DNA of 48,174 bases from Pirellulales bacterium (GTDB lineage Bacteria > Planctomycetota > Planctomycetia > Pirellulales > JAICIG01), in the NCBI GenBank assembly GCA_035533075.1, contig DATLUO010000226.1, positions 1-48,174 on the forward strand, written 5' to 3'. Within the stretch, counting starts at the first letter, position 1, and each line of letters opens with the position of its first letter. Below the pieces are notes generated by a model that did not search any database, was not told the origin of the DNA, and worked only from the letters and a program-made list of their open reading frames with translations. This document shows, piece after piece, positions 24,534 to 33,050 of this stretch. The translations under genes were made by a program, and so were the position numbers.

Positions 24534-27500
24534 ATGATCGCCAAACTCATCCACTGGTCCATCACCAATCCGCTGGTGGTCGTTTTGTTGGCCATCTCGC
24601 TGGCGGCCGTGGGCGGCTACGCCTTCATGAACGTGAACGTCGAGGCCTATCCCGATCCCGCCCCGGCCATCGTGGAGGTCATCGCCCAGGCGCGCGGCCG
24701 CTCGGCGGAAGAGATGGAACGCCTGGTCACGATCCCGTTGGAAGTGGCCCTGGCCGGCATGCCCGGCCTCAAGTACACACGCAGCAAGTCGCTGTTCGGA
24801 CTGACCTGGATCAACAACCAGTTCGAATACGGCGTCGATTACCTGAGCGCCCGGCAAGAGGTGATCAACCGCATGCTGATCGCCGAGCTGCCGCCCGACG
24901 TCGAGCCACAAATCTCGCCCCGCTCGCCCATCGGCGAAATTTTGCGCTACGCCGTCACCTGTCCCAAGGACGCCTTCGGCAACAACATCTACGAGTTGAG
25001 AGACCTGCGCAGCCTGCAAACCTGGACGTTGGAACGCGAGTTCCGCCGCGTGCCGGGCATCGTCGACGTCACCAGTTTCGGCGGCGTGATGAAGCGCTAC
25101 GAGATCCATCCCGACCCCGACCGGCTCAAAAAATACGGCATCACCTTGGACACGCTGCAGCAGGCCATCGCCGACAGCAACGCCAACGTGAGCGGCGATT
25201 ACCTGGTACAGGGCGAGACCGCCGCCGTGGTGCGCGGCCTGGGTCTGATCGGCCGCGGACGCGATCCGATGCAACACATTCTGATGAAGACCGATCCGGT
25301 CGAAGCCCATGAGTATCTGCGCGCCGAAGAGCGGCGTCGGCTTCGGCAGATCCGACAAATCGTCGTGACCACGACGAACAACGTGCCGATTCGCGTCGAT
25401 CACCTGGTCGAAGGCGGGTCGCTGGGGCCGGGCGAGGAGTTCAGCCCGCAGGGCGTGGTCGTCGGTCACCTGACGCGGCTGGGCAAGATGGCCCTGAGCC
25501 GCCCCTTGCGCGACCGCGAAGGCCGCGTCGTCGTCGATCGAGAGAACAACCGTCTGTGGGTCGACGAAGAAGAAGCCATCCAAGGGCTGGTCTTGTTGCG
25601 AAAAGGCGCCGAATCACTCCCCGCACTCAAACTCGTCAAGGCCAAGATCGACGAACTCAACAACATCCCCGGCCGGTTGCCGCCCGGCGTGCGGATCGAG
25701 ACCTACTACGACCGCACCGATTTAATCAGCACCACCACCGAGACGGTACACGAGAACCTGCTCGTCGGCATCTCGCTGGTGACCGTGATTCTGTTGATGT
25801 TTCTCTCCAACGTGCGCAGCGCGATCATCATCGCCGTCAATCTTCCGCTGGCCTTGATGTTCGCCTTTTTTGTGCTCTTCTTGCGCGGCAAGTCGGCCAA
25901 TTTGTTGTCGATCGGCGCGGTCGACTTCGGCATCATCATCGACTCGACCGTGATCATGGTCGAGAACATTTATCGCGTGCTCAGCGCCGGCAAATACGCC
26001 GAATTCAGCATTACCGAGCGGATTGTGCGGGCGGCGCACGAAATCGAGCGCAGCTTGCTGTTCTCGACGTTGATCATGGTCTGCGCGCTGTTGCCGCTGT
26101 TCACCATGACCGGCCCGGAGGGCCAGCTCTTTCGCCCGATGGCCGAGACCTACGCCTTTGCCCTGGGCGGGGCGCTGCTGCTCTCCTCGACCATCGCGCC
26201 GGTGCTGTGCCTGCTGCTGTTTAGAAACCTGAAACCGAGCCGCGATAACTTCTTGGTCCGCTACCTGAAACACGGTTACTTGCGGAATCTGGAATTCTGC
26301 CTCAATCATCGCTGGTTTGTGGTGGGGACGTTCAGCGTCTTGATCGCCTTCACCATCGCGCTCTTGCCGCATTTGGGCCGCGAATTCATGCCGCCCTTGG
26401 AAGAGGGCCACCTTTGGATTCGCGGCATCTTTCCCGTCAGCATCTCGCTGGAACAAAATGCCGAAAGCTCCCGGCTGGCCCGCCGGGTGATGCAAAAGTA
26501 TCCCGAGGTCGAGATCGTCGTCTGCCAGCTCGGGCGTCCCGAGTCGGGCACCGATCCGATCGGTTTCTACAGCGCCGAGTTCTTCGTGCCCCTCAAGCCA
26601 TTTGAAACGTGGCCCGCCACCACACCCACCCACGGCTGGCGACGCTGGTTCGCCGCCACGCGGCCGCGCACCAAGCCCGAACTGATTCGCGCCATGAGCG
26701 GCGAGCTGGAGGAGCTGTTACCGGGCGTCAACTGGAACTTTTCGCAGGTCATCCGCGACAACGTGCTGGAAGTGCTGTCCGGCGTGCAGGGCGAAAACTC
26801 GGTCAAAATCATCGGTCCCGACCTGGACACGCTGGAGAAGCTCGGCCAGCAGGCCGTCGCCGTGATGCGCGGCGTGCCCGGCGTCAAAGACGTGGGACTG
26901 TACCGGATTCAGGGGCAGTGCAACCTGGAACTGCCGATCGACCGCGAGAAGTGTTCGCTGTGGAACGTCAGCGTGGCCGACGTGAACAACGTGATCGCCG
27001 CCGCCATCGGCGGAAAAAAGGTGTCCGATATGATCGAGGGTGAAAAGACCTTCGACATCATCGTCCGCTGGCCGCAACGGCTGCGGCAAGACCAGACCGA
27101 CATCCTCAGTATTCCGGTCGACGTGACCGACCAGCGCGTCACGGAGGGGTTCGCCGGCGGCGCCGGCGCCACGCCCCTTTCGGGCGCCAGTCAACGGGTG
27201 GCCTCGATCGGCTCGTCGAGCGCGTTGCCTTCGTTGACGGGCAGCCGCTCGACCTCGCTCGACATCAGCAATTCGCCGCGCGAGCGGTTGGCCGATCTGG
27301 TCACGCCGCTGGCGGCCGATTCCGACCTGGAAACCCTCGACCCCCAAGGCGACTTTGTGCGGCCCGGCGCGTCGATGATCACCCGTGAAATGGGCAACCG
27401 CATGGTGGCCGTCAAGTTCAGCGTTCGCGACCGCGATCTGGGCGGCACCGTCGCCGAAGCCCAGCAGCGCGTGGCGCCGTTGATTCCGCAGGGCTATCGC

Positions 27501-28061
27501 GTCGCCTGGAGCGGTGAGTTTCAACAGATGGAAGAGGGCGAGCGGCGATTGATGGTCATCATTCCCGTCTCGCTGGTCTTGATCTTCATGCTGCTCTATC
27601 TGGCCTTCCGTTCGCTGCTCGATGCCGTCGTCGTTTTGATGAACGTGGTCGAGCTCTCGTTGGGCGGACTATGGGCTTTGTATCTGACGGGGACGAACTT
27701 CAGCATCGCCGCGGCGGTCGGTTTCGCCTCGATTTTCGGGGTGGCGGTGATGGACGGTCTGCTGCTGGTGTCGTCGTTCAATCAATTGCGATTGCAGGGT
27801 CTGCCCCTGCGCGAGGCGGTTCTGCAAGGGGCGGAGCGCCGCCTGCGGCCGGTGATGATGACCGCGCTGACGGCGATTTTCGGCCTGTTGCCGGCGGCCG
27901 TCTCGACCAAAATCGGCGCTCAGAACCAGAAGCCGCTGGCCATCGTGGTGGTGGGCAGCATGATCACGACGTTGTTTCTGACCCGCTACCTGATGCCGGT
28001 TCTGTACAGCTTTTACGGCGAGCGTCAGCCGCCCGAAGACGCCGGCGGAATGGCGCATTGA
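24534..28061 (+). CDS. CusA/CzcA-family RND efflux pump
   Basis: This 1175-residue inner-membrane pump starts MIAKLIHWSITNPLVVVLLA; upstream codons in the frame translate the heptamer repeat and are not used. Typical features include NVEAYPDPAPAIVEVIAQ (porter entry), LLSIGAVDFGIIIDSTVIMVEN (fourth membrane helix with the proton-relay Asp), GREFMPPLEEGHLWIRGI, and the second-half membrane helices SIFGVAVMDGLLLVSSFNQL. It belongs to the heavy-metal (HME) RND branch, but metal specificity cannot be read. Unlike standard CusA/CzcA there is a Gly/Ser-rich insertion of roughly 60-70 residues (about 872-949: GGAGATPLSGASQRVASIG...) in the second periplasmic porter domain. Its partner adaptor is encoded upstream. 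Confidence 0.92.
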   Translation: MIAKLIHWSITNPLVVVLLAISLAAVGGYAFMNVNVEAYPDPAPAIVEVIAQARGRSAEEMERLVTIPLEVALAGMPGLKYTRSKSLFGLTWINNQFEYGVDYLSARQEVINRMLIAELPPDVEPQISPRSPIGEILRYAVTCPKDAFGNNIYELRDLRSLQTWTLEREFRRVPGIVDVTSFGGVMKRYEIHPDPDRLKKYGITLDTLQQAIADSNANVSGDYLVQGETAAVVRGLGLIGRGRDPMQHILMKTDPVEAHEYLRAEERRRLRQIRQIVVTTTNNVPIRVDHLVEGGSLGPGEEFSPQGVVVGHLTRLGKMALSRPLRDREGRVVVDRENNRLWVDEEEAIQGLVLLRKGAESLPALKLVKAKIDELNNIPGRLPPGVRIETYYDRTDLISTTTETVHENLLVGISLVTVILLMFLSNVRSAIIIAVNLPLALMFAFFVLFLRGKSANLLSIGAVDFGIIIDSTVIMVENIYRVLSAGKYAEFSITERIVRAAHEIERSLLFSTLIMVCALLPLFTMTGPEGQLFRPMAETYAFALGGALLLSSTIAPVLCLLLFRNLKPSRDNFLVRYLKHGYLRNLEFCLNHRWFVVGTFSVLIAFTIALLPHLGREFMPPLEEGHLWIRGIFPVSISLEQNAESSRLARRVMQKYPEVEIVVCQLGRPESGTDPIGFYSAEFFVPLKPFETWPATTPTHGWRRWFAATRPRTKPELIRAMSGELEELLPGVNWNFSQVIRDNVLEVLSGVQGENSVKIIGPDLDTLEKLGQQAVAVMRGVPGVKDVGLYRIQGQCNLELPIDREKCSLWNVSVADVNNVIAAAIGGKKVSDMIEGEKTFDIIVRWPQRLRQDQTDILSIPVDVTDQRVTEGFAGGAGATPLSGASQRVASIGSSSALPSLTGSRSTSLDISNSPRERLADLVTPLAADSDLETLDPQGDFVRPGASMITREMGNRMVAVKFSVRDRDLGGTVAEAQQRVAPLIPQGYRVAWSGEFQQMEEGERRLMVIIPVSLVLIFMLLYLAFRSLLDAVVVLMNVVELSLGGLWALYLTGTNFSIAAAVGFASIFGVAVMDGLLLVSSFNQLRLQGLPLREAVLQGAERRLRPVMMTALTAIFGLLPAAVSTKIGAQNQKPLAIVVVGSMITTLFLTRYLMPVLYSFYGERQPPEDAGGMAH

Positions 28062-28145
28062 GATGATACTTCACGTGGCCGAGAGTGAGACGTTTTGCCG
28101 CGAGGAAAAAGTGGTGGCTGGGGCAGAAGCGGGCCGGGTCGCGGG

Positions 28146-28403
28146 TCAGGCCGCACGCGACAAGCCGAGCAACCGGCGCAGCGGGGCGCTGAGCGGCAGC
28201 CGACTCACGCCATCTTCGCGCGCCAGCGCGGTCAGCACAATTTGCAGCCGCTCTTGGACGCTCAGCGCAAGATCGAGAAACAGGTGCTTTCGTCCCATGA
28301 TCTCGCAATCGCCGCCCGCCCCGTCCAGCCATTCTTGCCGCACGCGGTAACCAAGTGCGCGGGCCGCCCCAAGCGCCTCCTCCAATAACTCGACTGTGTG
28401 CAT
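28146..28403 (-). CDS. small conserved-looking protein, unknown function
   Basis: An 85-residue protein reading MHTVELLEEALGAARALGYR, then VRQEWLDGAGGDCEIMGRKH and LFLDLALSVQERLQIVLTAL. The pattern, a helix, a short Gly/Cys turn and a second helix, resembles small planctomycete hypothetical proteins I have seen before, but I cannot name a family. The ATG at 28403 is preceded by TGGAGAAGCTGGG. The open frame extends 55 codons upstream across a REP-like element, and that part is rejected. It is convergent with the RND pump. Confidence 0.55.
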   Translation of the reverse strand: MHTVELLEEALGAARALGYRVRQEWLDGAGGDCEIMGRKHLFLDLALSVQERLQIVLTALAREDGVSRLPLSAPLRRLLGLSRAA

Positions 28404-28475
28404 CCCAGCTTCTCCAAATGACCTGCATGAGGCAGCAGGCTTCGGGCATGCTGTGCAGACTTTGCCGCGTACCTC

Positions 28476-28546
28476 ACGCCCGACGCCTGACGCCTGACGC
28501 CTCAAACGGTGGGCCGGCGCTCGCAAGCTCGCTGGTCCCACCCTAC
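28476..28546. repeat. ACGCCTG heptamer array joined to a REP-like arm
   Basis: Four in-phase ACGCCTG-type 7-mers (28476-28503) run directly into a 39-bp REP-like arm at 28508-28546. The two repeat classes sit four bases apart, in the divergent spacer between the small protein gene and the histidine kinase. Confidence 0.85.
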
Positions 28547-28656
28547 GTCTCCCCTCGCTCCCTCCCAAAAACCGGCGGCGGATTATAGGTCAGCAAGCTA
28601 CAGTTGCCCAGCCGACTGCGACGATTCCTTAGAAAGCCATTCCAGGGAGGTGCCTC

Positions 28657-29502
28657 ATGTCGATCGGCGGTGACGAAGCGGACTTGCGCGAGCAGGTGAC
28701 CAAGCTTAAAGAGCAGCTTGCCCATGCCCAGCGGCTGACGGCGCTGGGCGAGTTGGTGAGCACCACCACGCACGAATTCAACAACGTGTTGATGACCATC
28801 ATCAACTACGCCAAGCTCGGCCTGCGCCATAAGGACGCCGCCACCCACCAGAAGGCCTTCGACAAAATCCTGCAGGCCGGCAACCGCGCCGCCCGCATCA
28901 CCAACGGCATCCTCGGATTCGCCCGAAACCGCTCCGGCAGCCCCGAGCCGACGGACATGGCCAAGCTGGTCGACGACACGCTGTTGCTGCTGGAACGCGA
29001 AATGGCGAAGTACCGTGTGGCGGTCGAGCGGCAAATCGACGAGGTGCCGCGGGCCCGCGCCAACCCGAACCAGATTCAGCAGGTGCTGGTCAACCTGCTG
29101 ATCAACGCCCGTCAGGCGATGCCCCAGGGCGGCCGCGTGCTGGTGCGGTTGGCTTATGATCGCGAGGCCGACATGGTTGACTTGGCCGTGCGCGACAGCG
29201 GTTGCGGCATACCGCCCGACGTATTGCCCAGGATATTCGAACCGTTTTACACGACCAAGCGCGGCCCCGACGCCAGCGGCAAAGGCGGCACGGGCCTGGG
29301 GCTTTCGGCCTGCCGCGACATTGTGGAGGCCCACCAGGGACGAATCCGCGTGGAGAGCGCCGTCGGCAAGGGGACGGCCTTCACCATCAAGCTGCCGGCC
29401 GCCCGTGCGGTTACGGCGGCCCCGGTGGCGTTGCCGCATATAACCGCGGGCCGCGCAGAAACCACGGCGGCTGGAGTCCCAACCGCACAAACAACTGGTT
29501 GA
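28657..29502 (+). CDS. soluble sensor histidine kinase (NtrB-like)
   Basis: The 281-residue protein lacks membrane segments. Residues 7-30 form a short coiled coil; the H-box is VSTTTHEFNNVLMTIINYAK with phosphoacceptor His39. The ATP-binding domain has the N-box NPNQIQQVLVNLLINARQAM, the G1 box VRDSGCGIP, the F-box FEPFYTTK and the G2 box GGTGLGLSACRDIVEAH. It therefore contains the complete catalytic core, unlike the HisKA-only protein at 4394. A clean GGGAGG precedes the ATG. No response regulator is adjacent. The last ~30 residues, rich in Ala and Thr, overlap the convergent lipoprotein gene by about 90 bases. Confidence 0.93.
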   Translation: MSIGGDEADLREQVTKLKEQLAHAQRLTALGELVSTTTHEFNNVLMTIINYAKLGLRHKDAATHQKAFDKILQAGNRAARITNGILGFARNRSGSPEPTDMAKLVDDTLLLLEREMAKYRVAVERQIDEVPRARANPNQIQQVLVNLLINARQAMPQGGRVLVRLAYDREADMVDLAVRDSGCGIPPDVLPRIFEPFYTTKRGPDASGKGGTGLGLSACRDIVEAHQGRIRVESAVGKGTAFTIKLPAARAVTAAPVALPHITAGRAETTAAGVPTAQTTG

Positions 29503-30049
29503 TCATCTTCTGCTCCAGGTTCGGGTCGCGACCCTGGGGAATCCAGCCGGTGACGGTCGGCTGCTGTCCCACGGGCATTTTCACATGCCGCTGCGAGGTT
29601 TCGTTCCGCAGCACGCCCGATCCGGCCGTGGCAAAGAGCGGTTTGGGCACGTCTTCCAGTTCCTTGAAGACGGTCACCTGCACGTTGAAGCCGCCTTCGA
29701 CCGGAGATATCAGCACATTGGCTTTGCGGCGGTAAGACTGGAAGGTGCTCTCCAGCTTGTCGTAGAAGGTCACGGTGTCGCTGAGCCACGGCTCGGCCAG
29801 CGTGGAGCTGGCTTCGGGCCAGGTCCGAATCTCGCCGACCGTCAACGTGTTGTCGATCAGCCGCACACGCTCTTCGCGTTCGATGCGAAAATGGTCGTCG
29901 ACCACATCGACCAGGGCATTGAAAACGATTTCGGGGTCGGGGACCGGCACGAAAACCGGGTTGGGATGCCGTACCAGCAGCCAGGGCGTGCCGCAGCCGA
30001 GGCAGGGCAGCAGCAGCGCGAGCCAGGCGATGTAAAGCGAGCGACCCAC
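29411..30049 (-). CDS. lipoprotein, unknown function
   Basis: The predicted 212-residue product starts at GTG in VGRSLYIAWLALLLPCLGCG, which gives a lipoprotein signal with lipobox LGCG. The mature part is beta-rich (DPEIVFNALVDVVDDHFRIE, SDTVTFYDKLESTFQSYRRK, VLISPVEGGFNVQVTVFKEL). It ends with QKMINQLFVRLGLQPPWFLR and a proline-rich tail. I do not recognise the family. The start is not certain, since no strong ribosome-binding site is visible and the frame is open 78 codons further upstream. The last ~90 bases overlap the 3' end of the opposite-strand histidine kinase gene, a rare tail-to-tail overlap. Confidence 0.6.
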   Translation of the reverse strand: MGRSLYIAWLALLLPCLGCGTPWLLVRHPNPVFVPVPDPEIVFNALVDVVDDHFRIEREERVRLIDNTLTVGEIRTWPEASSTLAEPWLSDTVTFYDKLESTFQSYRRKANVLISPVEGGFNVQVTVFKELEDVPKPLFATAGSGVLRNETSQRHVKMPVGQQPTVTGWIPQGRDPNLEQKMINQLFVRLGLQPPWFLRGPRLYAATPPGPP

Positions 30050-30153
30050 CGGGGACCGTTCGAGGGTTGAGGTGGCAAAGACGTGCGGAGAGCAAGGGTG
30101 GGTAGTGTGGCAAGAAGCATCGTCCGTTGCAAGACGAACTTGTGCGATTGCGG

Positions 30154-31394
30154 TTAGCTGGGTAAAGTGCGTTGCGAATCCGGCAGCAGCAGGCATGCCA
30201 GCCACGGGCCGAACTCGATCCAGGTCACAAACGGCAAGGCCCACGTCCAGTACCAGGGATTTTGGGTGGGCGACAAGAGCCAAAAAACCAAGCCAAGGTA
30301 TGAAATGCGGCCCGCAACCACGTCGATGCGTTTGGCTCGGCGGCCGCGCGCCAAGCCAGCGTCAGGGCCATGAGAACGAAGGCCAGGCTCGTCGCGACGC
30401 GGACCAGCAGAAAGGCGCTCGTCTTGGGCGAAACGTCGAGCCGCTGCGCGAGTGGCGAGACAAGCCGCTGCCGCCAACTCTCCGGCAGAAGGGCGAACCA
30501 AGGCCGCTCGGCGGCGGGCGTTTCGGCGAGCGGCTTGACGTTTTCGATCAACAGCATGAATAGAAAGTCGTTCATCTCCCGACGGCCCAGGAAGGCTTGC
30601 AGTCCGCGGCTGGGGGCTTGCGGCGCCAAGGCGGCGTCACCGGCCGGCAAAGGTGGTAGATCGTCTTGTGATTCGGTCGACAGCGCGGGTGGTGGGGCCA
30701 CGGTGCGTGGAAGCATCGGCCAAAGGACCGCCGTGGTGCAGCCGGCGAGCAGAATGCCGGAGCGAAGTCCCTCGCGCCAACCGCGACGGCGGGCGATGGC
30801 GACGAGAAACAGCGGCGCCAGAATAATCGGATAGAGTTTCGCCCCCTCCGCCAGGGAAAGGCACACCACGGCGCACACCAAATATCCCCGTCGTCGTCGT
30901 TCGCTCACATGTTCATCAAGCAGGGCATGAACCGCCGCACACACGGCGGCCGTGGTCAGGCAAACGGCGATTGCATCGAGGTGCCCGCTGTTGGCAAATT
31001 CCTTCATCACGAGGGGACACCAGGCGTAGGCCAACGACCAACCGACATGCCGACGCGCCTGCCGTAACAGGGTCATCACGAGTGAAAGAGTGGCTAGGTC
31101 AAAGACCAGCAAAAGCGCCTTGATCGAGAGAAGGTGCCTGGCCACGGTCTCCTGATCCTGCAAGAGCTTGAGGGTGGTGGTCAGCACGAACGCGAAGTTC
31201 TGGCTGTGGTGAATGGCCTTGGCGATCGCCAACCACACCAGATTCACCAGATTCAAAGCGCTGCGGCCGATGCGCACGTCCGCTCGACGCGCGGCTTCGG
31301 TAAATACCTCGGCCGTGAGCTGCTTGCCAAACGCACGGACATCGTGTTGACGAATGTCGTTCCATACTTTATCCCTGAGTTCATCCTTGAACAC
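30154..31394 (-). pseudogene. glycosyltransferase gene fused to a transposase N-terminus, frameshifted
   Basis: From GTG at 31394 (AGGAGGG upstream) the first ~85 residues (MFKDELRDKVWNDIRQHDVR..., RIGRSALNLVNLVWLAIAKA, FVLTTTLKLLQD) look like the N-terminal domain of an IS4-type transposase. After QDQETVAR the frame switches to a polytopic membrane protein: ALLLVFDLATLSLVMTLL, AYAWCPLVMKEFANSGHLDA, EGAKLYPIILAPLFLVAI. That is the pattern of GT87/ArnT-like mannosyltransferases, here missing the N-terminus. Near 30300 a frameshift puts the tail (SYLGLVFWLLSPTQNPWYWT and on to PDSQRTLPS) in another frame, ending at 30154. The continuous frame instead ends at 30225. The gene is presumably non-functional. 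Confidence 0.65.
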
Positions 31395-31433
31395 GTTCGA
31401 GCCCTCCTGGCTAAGTTGTTGTGGAAAAATAAA

Positions 31434-31688
31434 TTAGGCCAGCGAGGGCTTTTTCAAGTCAAGACCAGGCTTACTGCCATTGGGGCAAGCCCGGACGGTG
31501 GCGGAGCGGAACAAATCTCGCCGCAGGTCATTGACCGTCTGCCAGCAATACGAAGCGGCATCGCCCAAAAATTCCACCGCAGGCTCTTTGGTTCTCCTTT
31601 TTCCGCTGAAGGTGATGTTGGCCACGCGGGCCAACAATTCCCGCATCCGCCTGATGGTTAGACGCTCTTCCTCGCTAAAAAGTTCCAC
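31434..31688 (-). CDS. short hypothetical ORF upstream of the transposase fragment
   Basis: A frame of 84 codons from GTG (VELFSEEERLTIRRMRELLA) through SGKRRTKEPAVEFLGDAASY to DLFRSATVRACPNGSKPGLD. Charged helical composition looks coding, but no family is recognised and no ribosome-binding site is clear. The frame continues open to 32015 with less protein-like sequence. It may be part of the same broken mobile or accessory segment. The rest of 31395-32035 holds no supported feature. Confidence 0.3.
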   Translation of the reverse strand: MELFSEEERLTIRRMRELLARVANITFSGKRRTKEPAVEFLGDAASYCWQTVNDLRRDLFRSATVRACPNGSKPGLDLKKPSLA

Positions 31689-32035
31689 ATTTTCTGCCGC
31701 GCGATCTTCCCGCTGCGGGCCATACGGGCGGGCGAGGGACCAAAAGCGTTTGCACGACGCTCCCCAACGGTGTACGATCGAACTAACTATTTGGGCTTCG
31801 TGGCGCCGTGGGTTCGCCTTGCTCGGTGGCGGGCCCACGTGGCGGTTCGCTGCTTGACGGGTTGAACTGGCCTGTGGCGAATCGAGAACCTCTCGACGGT
31901 CAAAAGAACCTGATCGCGGATCGGCGATGTCGGAATTGATCGGAACGCGAGGATCCAGGCATGAATGCGGAGATTTGTGCTCAGGCGATTTTAGAGTTGC
32001 GGTGCTGCACGACACGAGGCTAAACGGTGGTCGTT

Positions 32036-33004
32036 ATGAAACACTACCTGATCGGCGGAATCGTAGTCGGCGGCGTCATTGGGGCCGCGTTTCTTATCAT
32101 TCGCGGCGAATCGGAGAAAATGCGCGAAACGATCCGCGACGCTGCGCGTGAGACGCGAGAAGATTTGGCGCATGACGCGGTTAAAGAAGGAATTGAAGGC
32201 GCGGCCGACGCGGTGCATGAGAAGATCGCTGAGAAGGCGACGCTCGCCAAGCCGGAAGAAGTGGTCGCAGGTGTTTTCGACGTGTTCCATGGCGCCACGA
32301 AGGCGGCTGACGAGTTGGGGCTGAAGATCATCGGCCTCGATACCGACGAGGAAAATCAATGGGGCGACAAGCTCGCCGAGGCGATGCGGGCCAACTCGAA
32401 GCTGCTCGAAGATCCGCGGGCGCTCGAGCGCATCGAGCGGACCGCGGCGCCCCTCATCAAACAATGCCGTCGCAGCCGCATCAGGTACACGTTCGCCGTG
32501 CTTGACGATCCCGAAATCAACGCCTGCTCCATTCTCGGCGGGCATGTCTTCGTCAACAGGGGCTTGCTTGAGTTCGCCGTCGGCGACGCTGAACTGCAGT
32601 TTGTGCTGGGTCATGAAATCGCCCATGTCGAGCTCAAGCACTGCGTAAAGAGGATGAGCTACGCGGCCCGTGCCACGCAACTTGCCTCGGTGACCGCGGG
32701 AAACTTGGTGGCGATTCTTCACGCGCTTGTGTCAGCCGGTTATTCCGAAGACGAGGAGTTCGCCGCCGATGAATGGAGTGCGCGCGGCATGACGTCGGTT
32801 GGTCGCAGTGCTGATGAGATTCTGTCGTTCATCAGGCGATTTAACCGGTTCTGCGACGACCACGGACTCGAAACGAGACCGTCAGCGAAGCCCGAAACCG
32901 TGCTTGCGACGGTAAATCGCGAGCTTGGCGATCATTTCCGCACGCATCCACCGGGCCGCGAACGATTGCGCCGATTAGAGCTGCTCACCAGGAGCGGTAA
33001 GTAG
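32036..33004 (+). CDS. membrane-anchored M48-family metalloprotease
   Basis: The 322-residue protein has one N-terminal membrane anchor (YLIGGIVVGGVIGAAFLII). A charged helical region with repeated Glu/Lys/Ala (RDAARETREDLAHDAVKEGI) resembles Lea-type helices. The M48 protease domain starts at about residue 130. The zinc motif is LGHEIAHVELKH (His193, Glu194, His197), with the third ligand in EDEEFAADEWSARGM, and a conserved end RTHPPGRERLRRL. M48 enzymes such as BepA/LoiP and HtpX degrade misfolded envelope proteins. It lies convergent with, and only 46 bases from, the J-like/Hsp70-kinase operon, consistent with a quality-control role. The ATG at 32036 is preferred over a GTG three codons upstream. 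Confidence 0.88.
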   Translation: MKHYLIGGIVVGGVIGAAFLIIRGESEKMRETIRDAARETREDLAHDAVKEGIEGAADAVHEKIAEKATLAKPEEVVAGVFDVFHGATKAADELGLKIIGLDTDEENQWGDKLAEAMRANSKLLEDPRALERIERTAAPLIKQCRRSRIRYTFAVLDDPEINACSILGGHVFVNRGLLEFAVGDAELQFVLGHEIAHVELKHCVKRMSYAARATQLASVTAGNLVAILHALVSAGYSEDEEFAADEWSARGMTSVGRSADEILSFIRRFNRFCDDHGLETRPSAKPETVLATVNRELGDHFRTHPPGRERLRRLELLTRSGK

Positions 33005-33050
33005 CGGATCTCAAGGAAGCATTTTCCAAGGCAATTACAGTTAGCTGGCC

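Noticed and set aside
24396-25583. 395-codon minus-strand open frame across the efflux operon junction
   Set aside because: It is opposite the strongly conserved RND pump and even translates the heptamer hairpin; no family is recognised.
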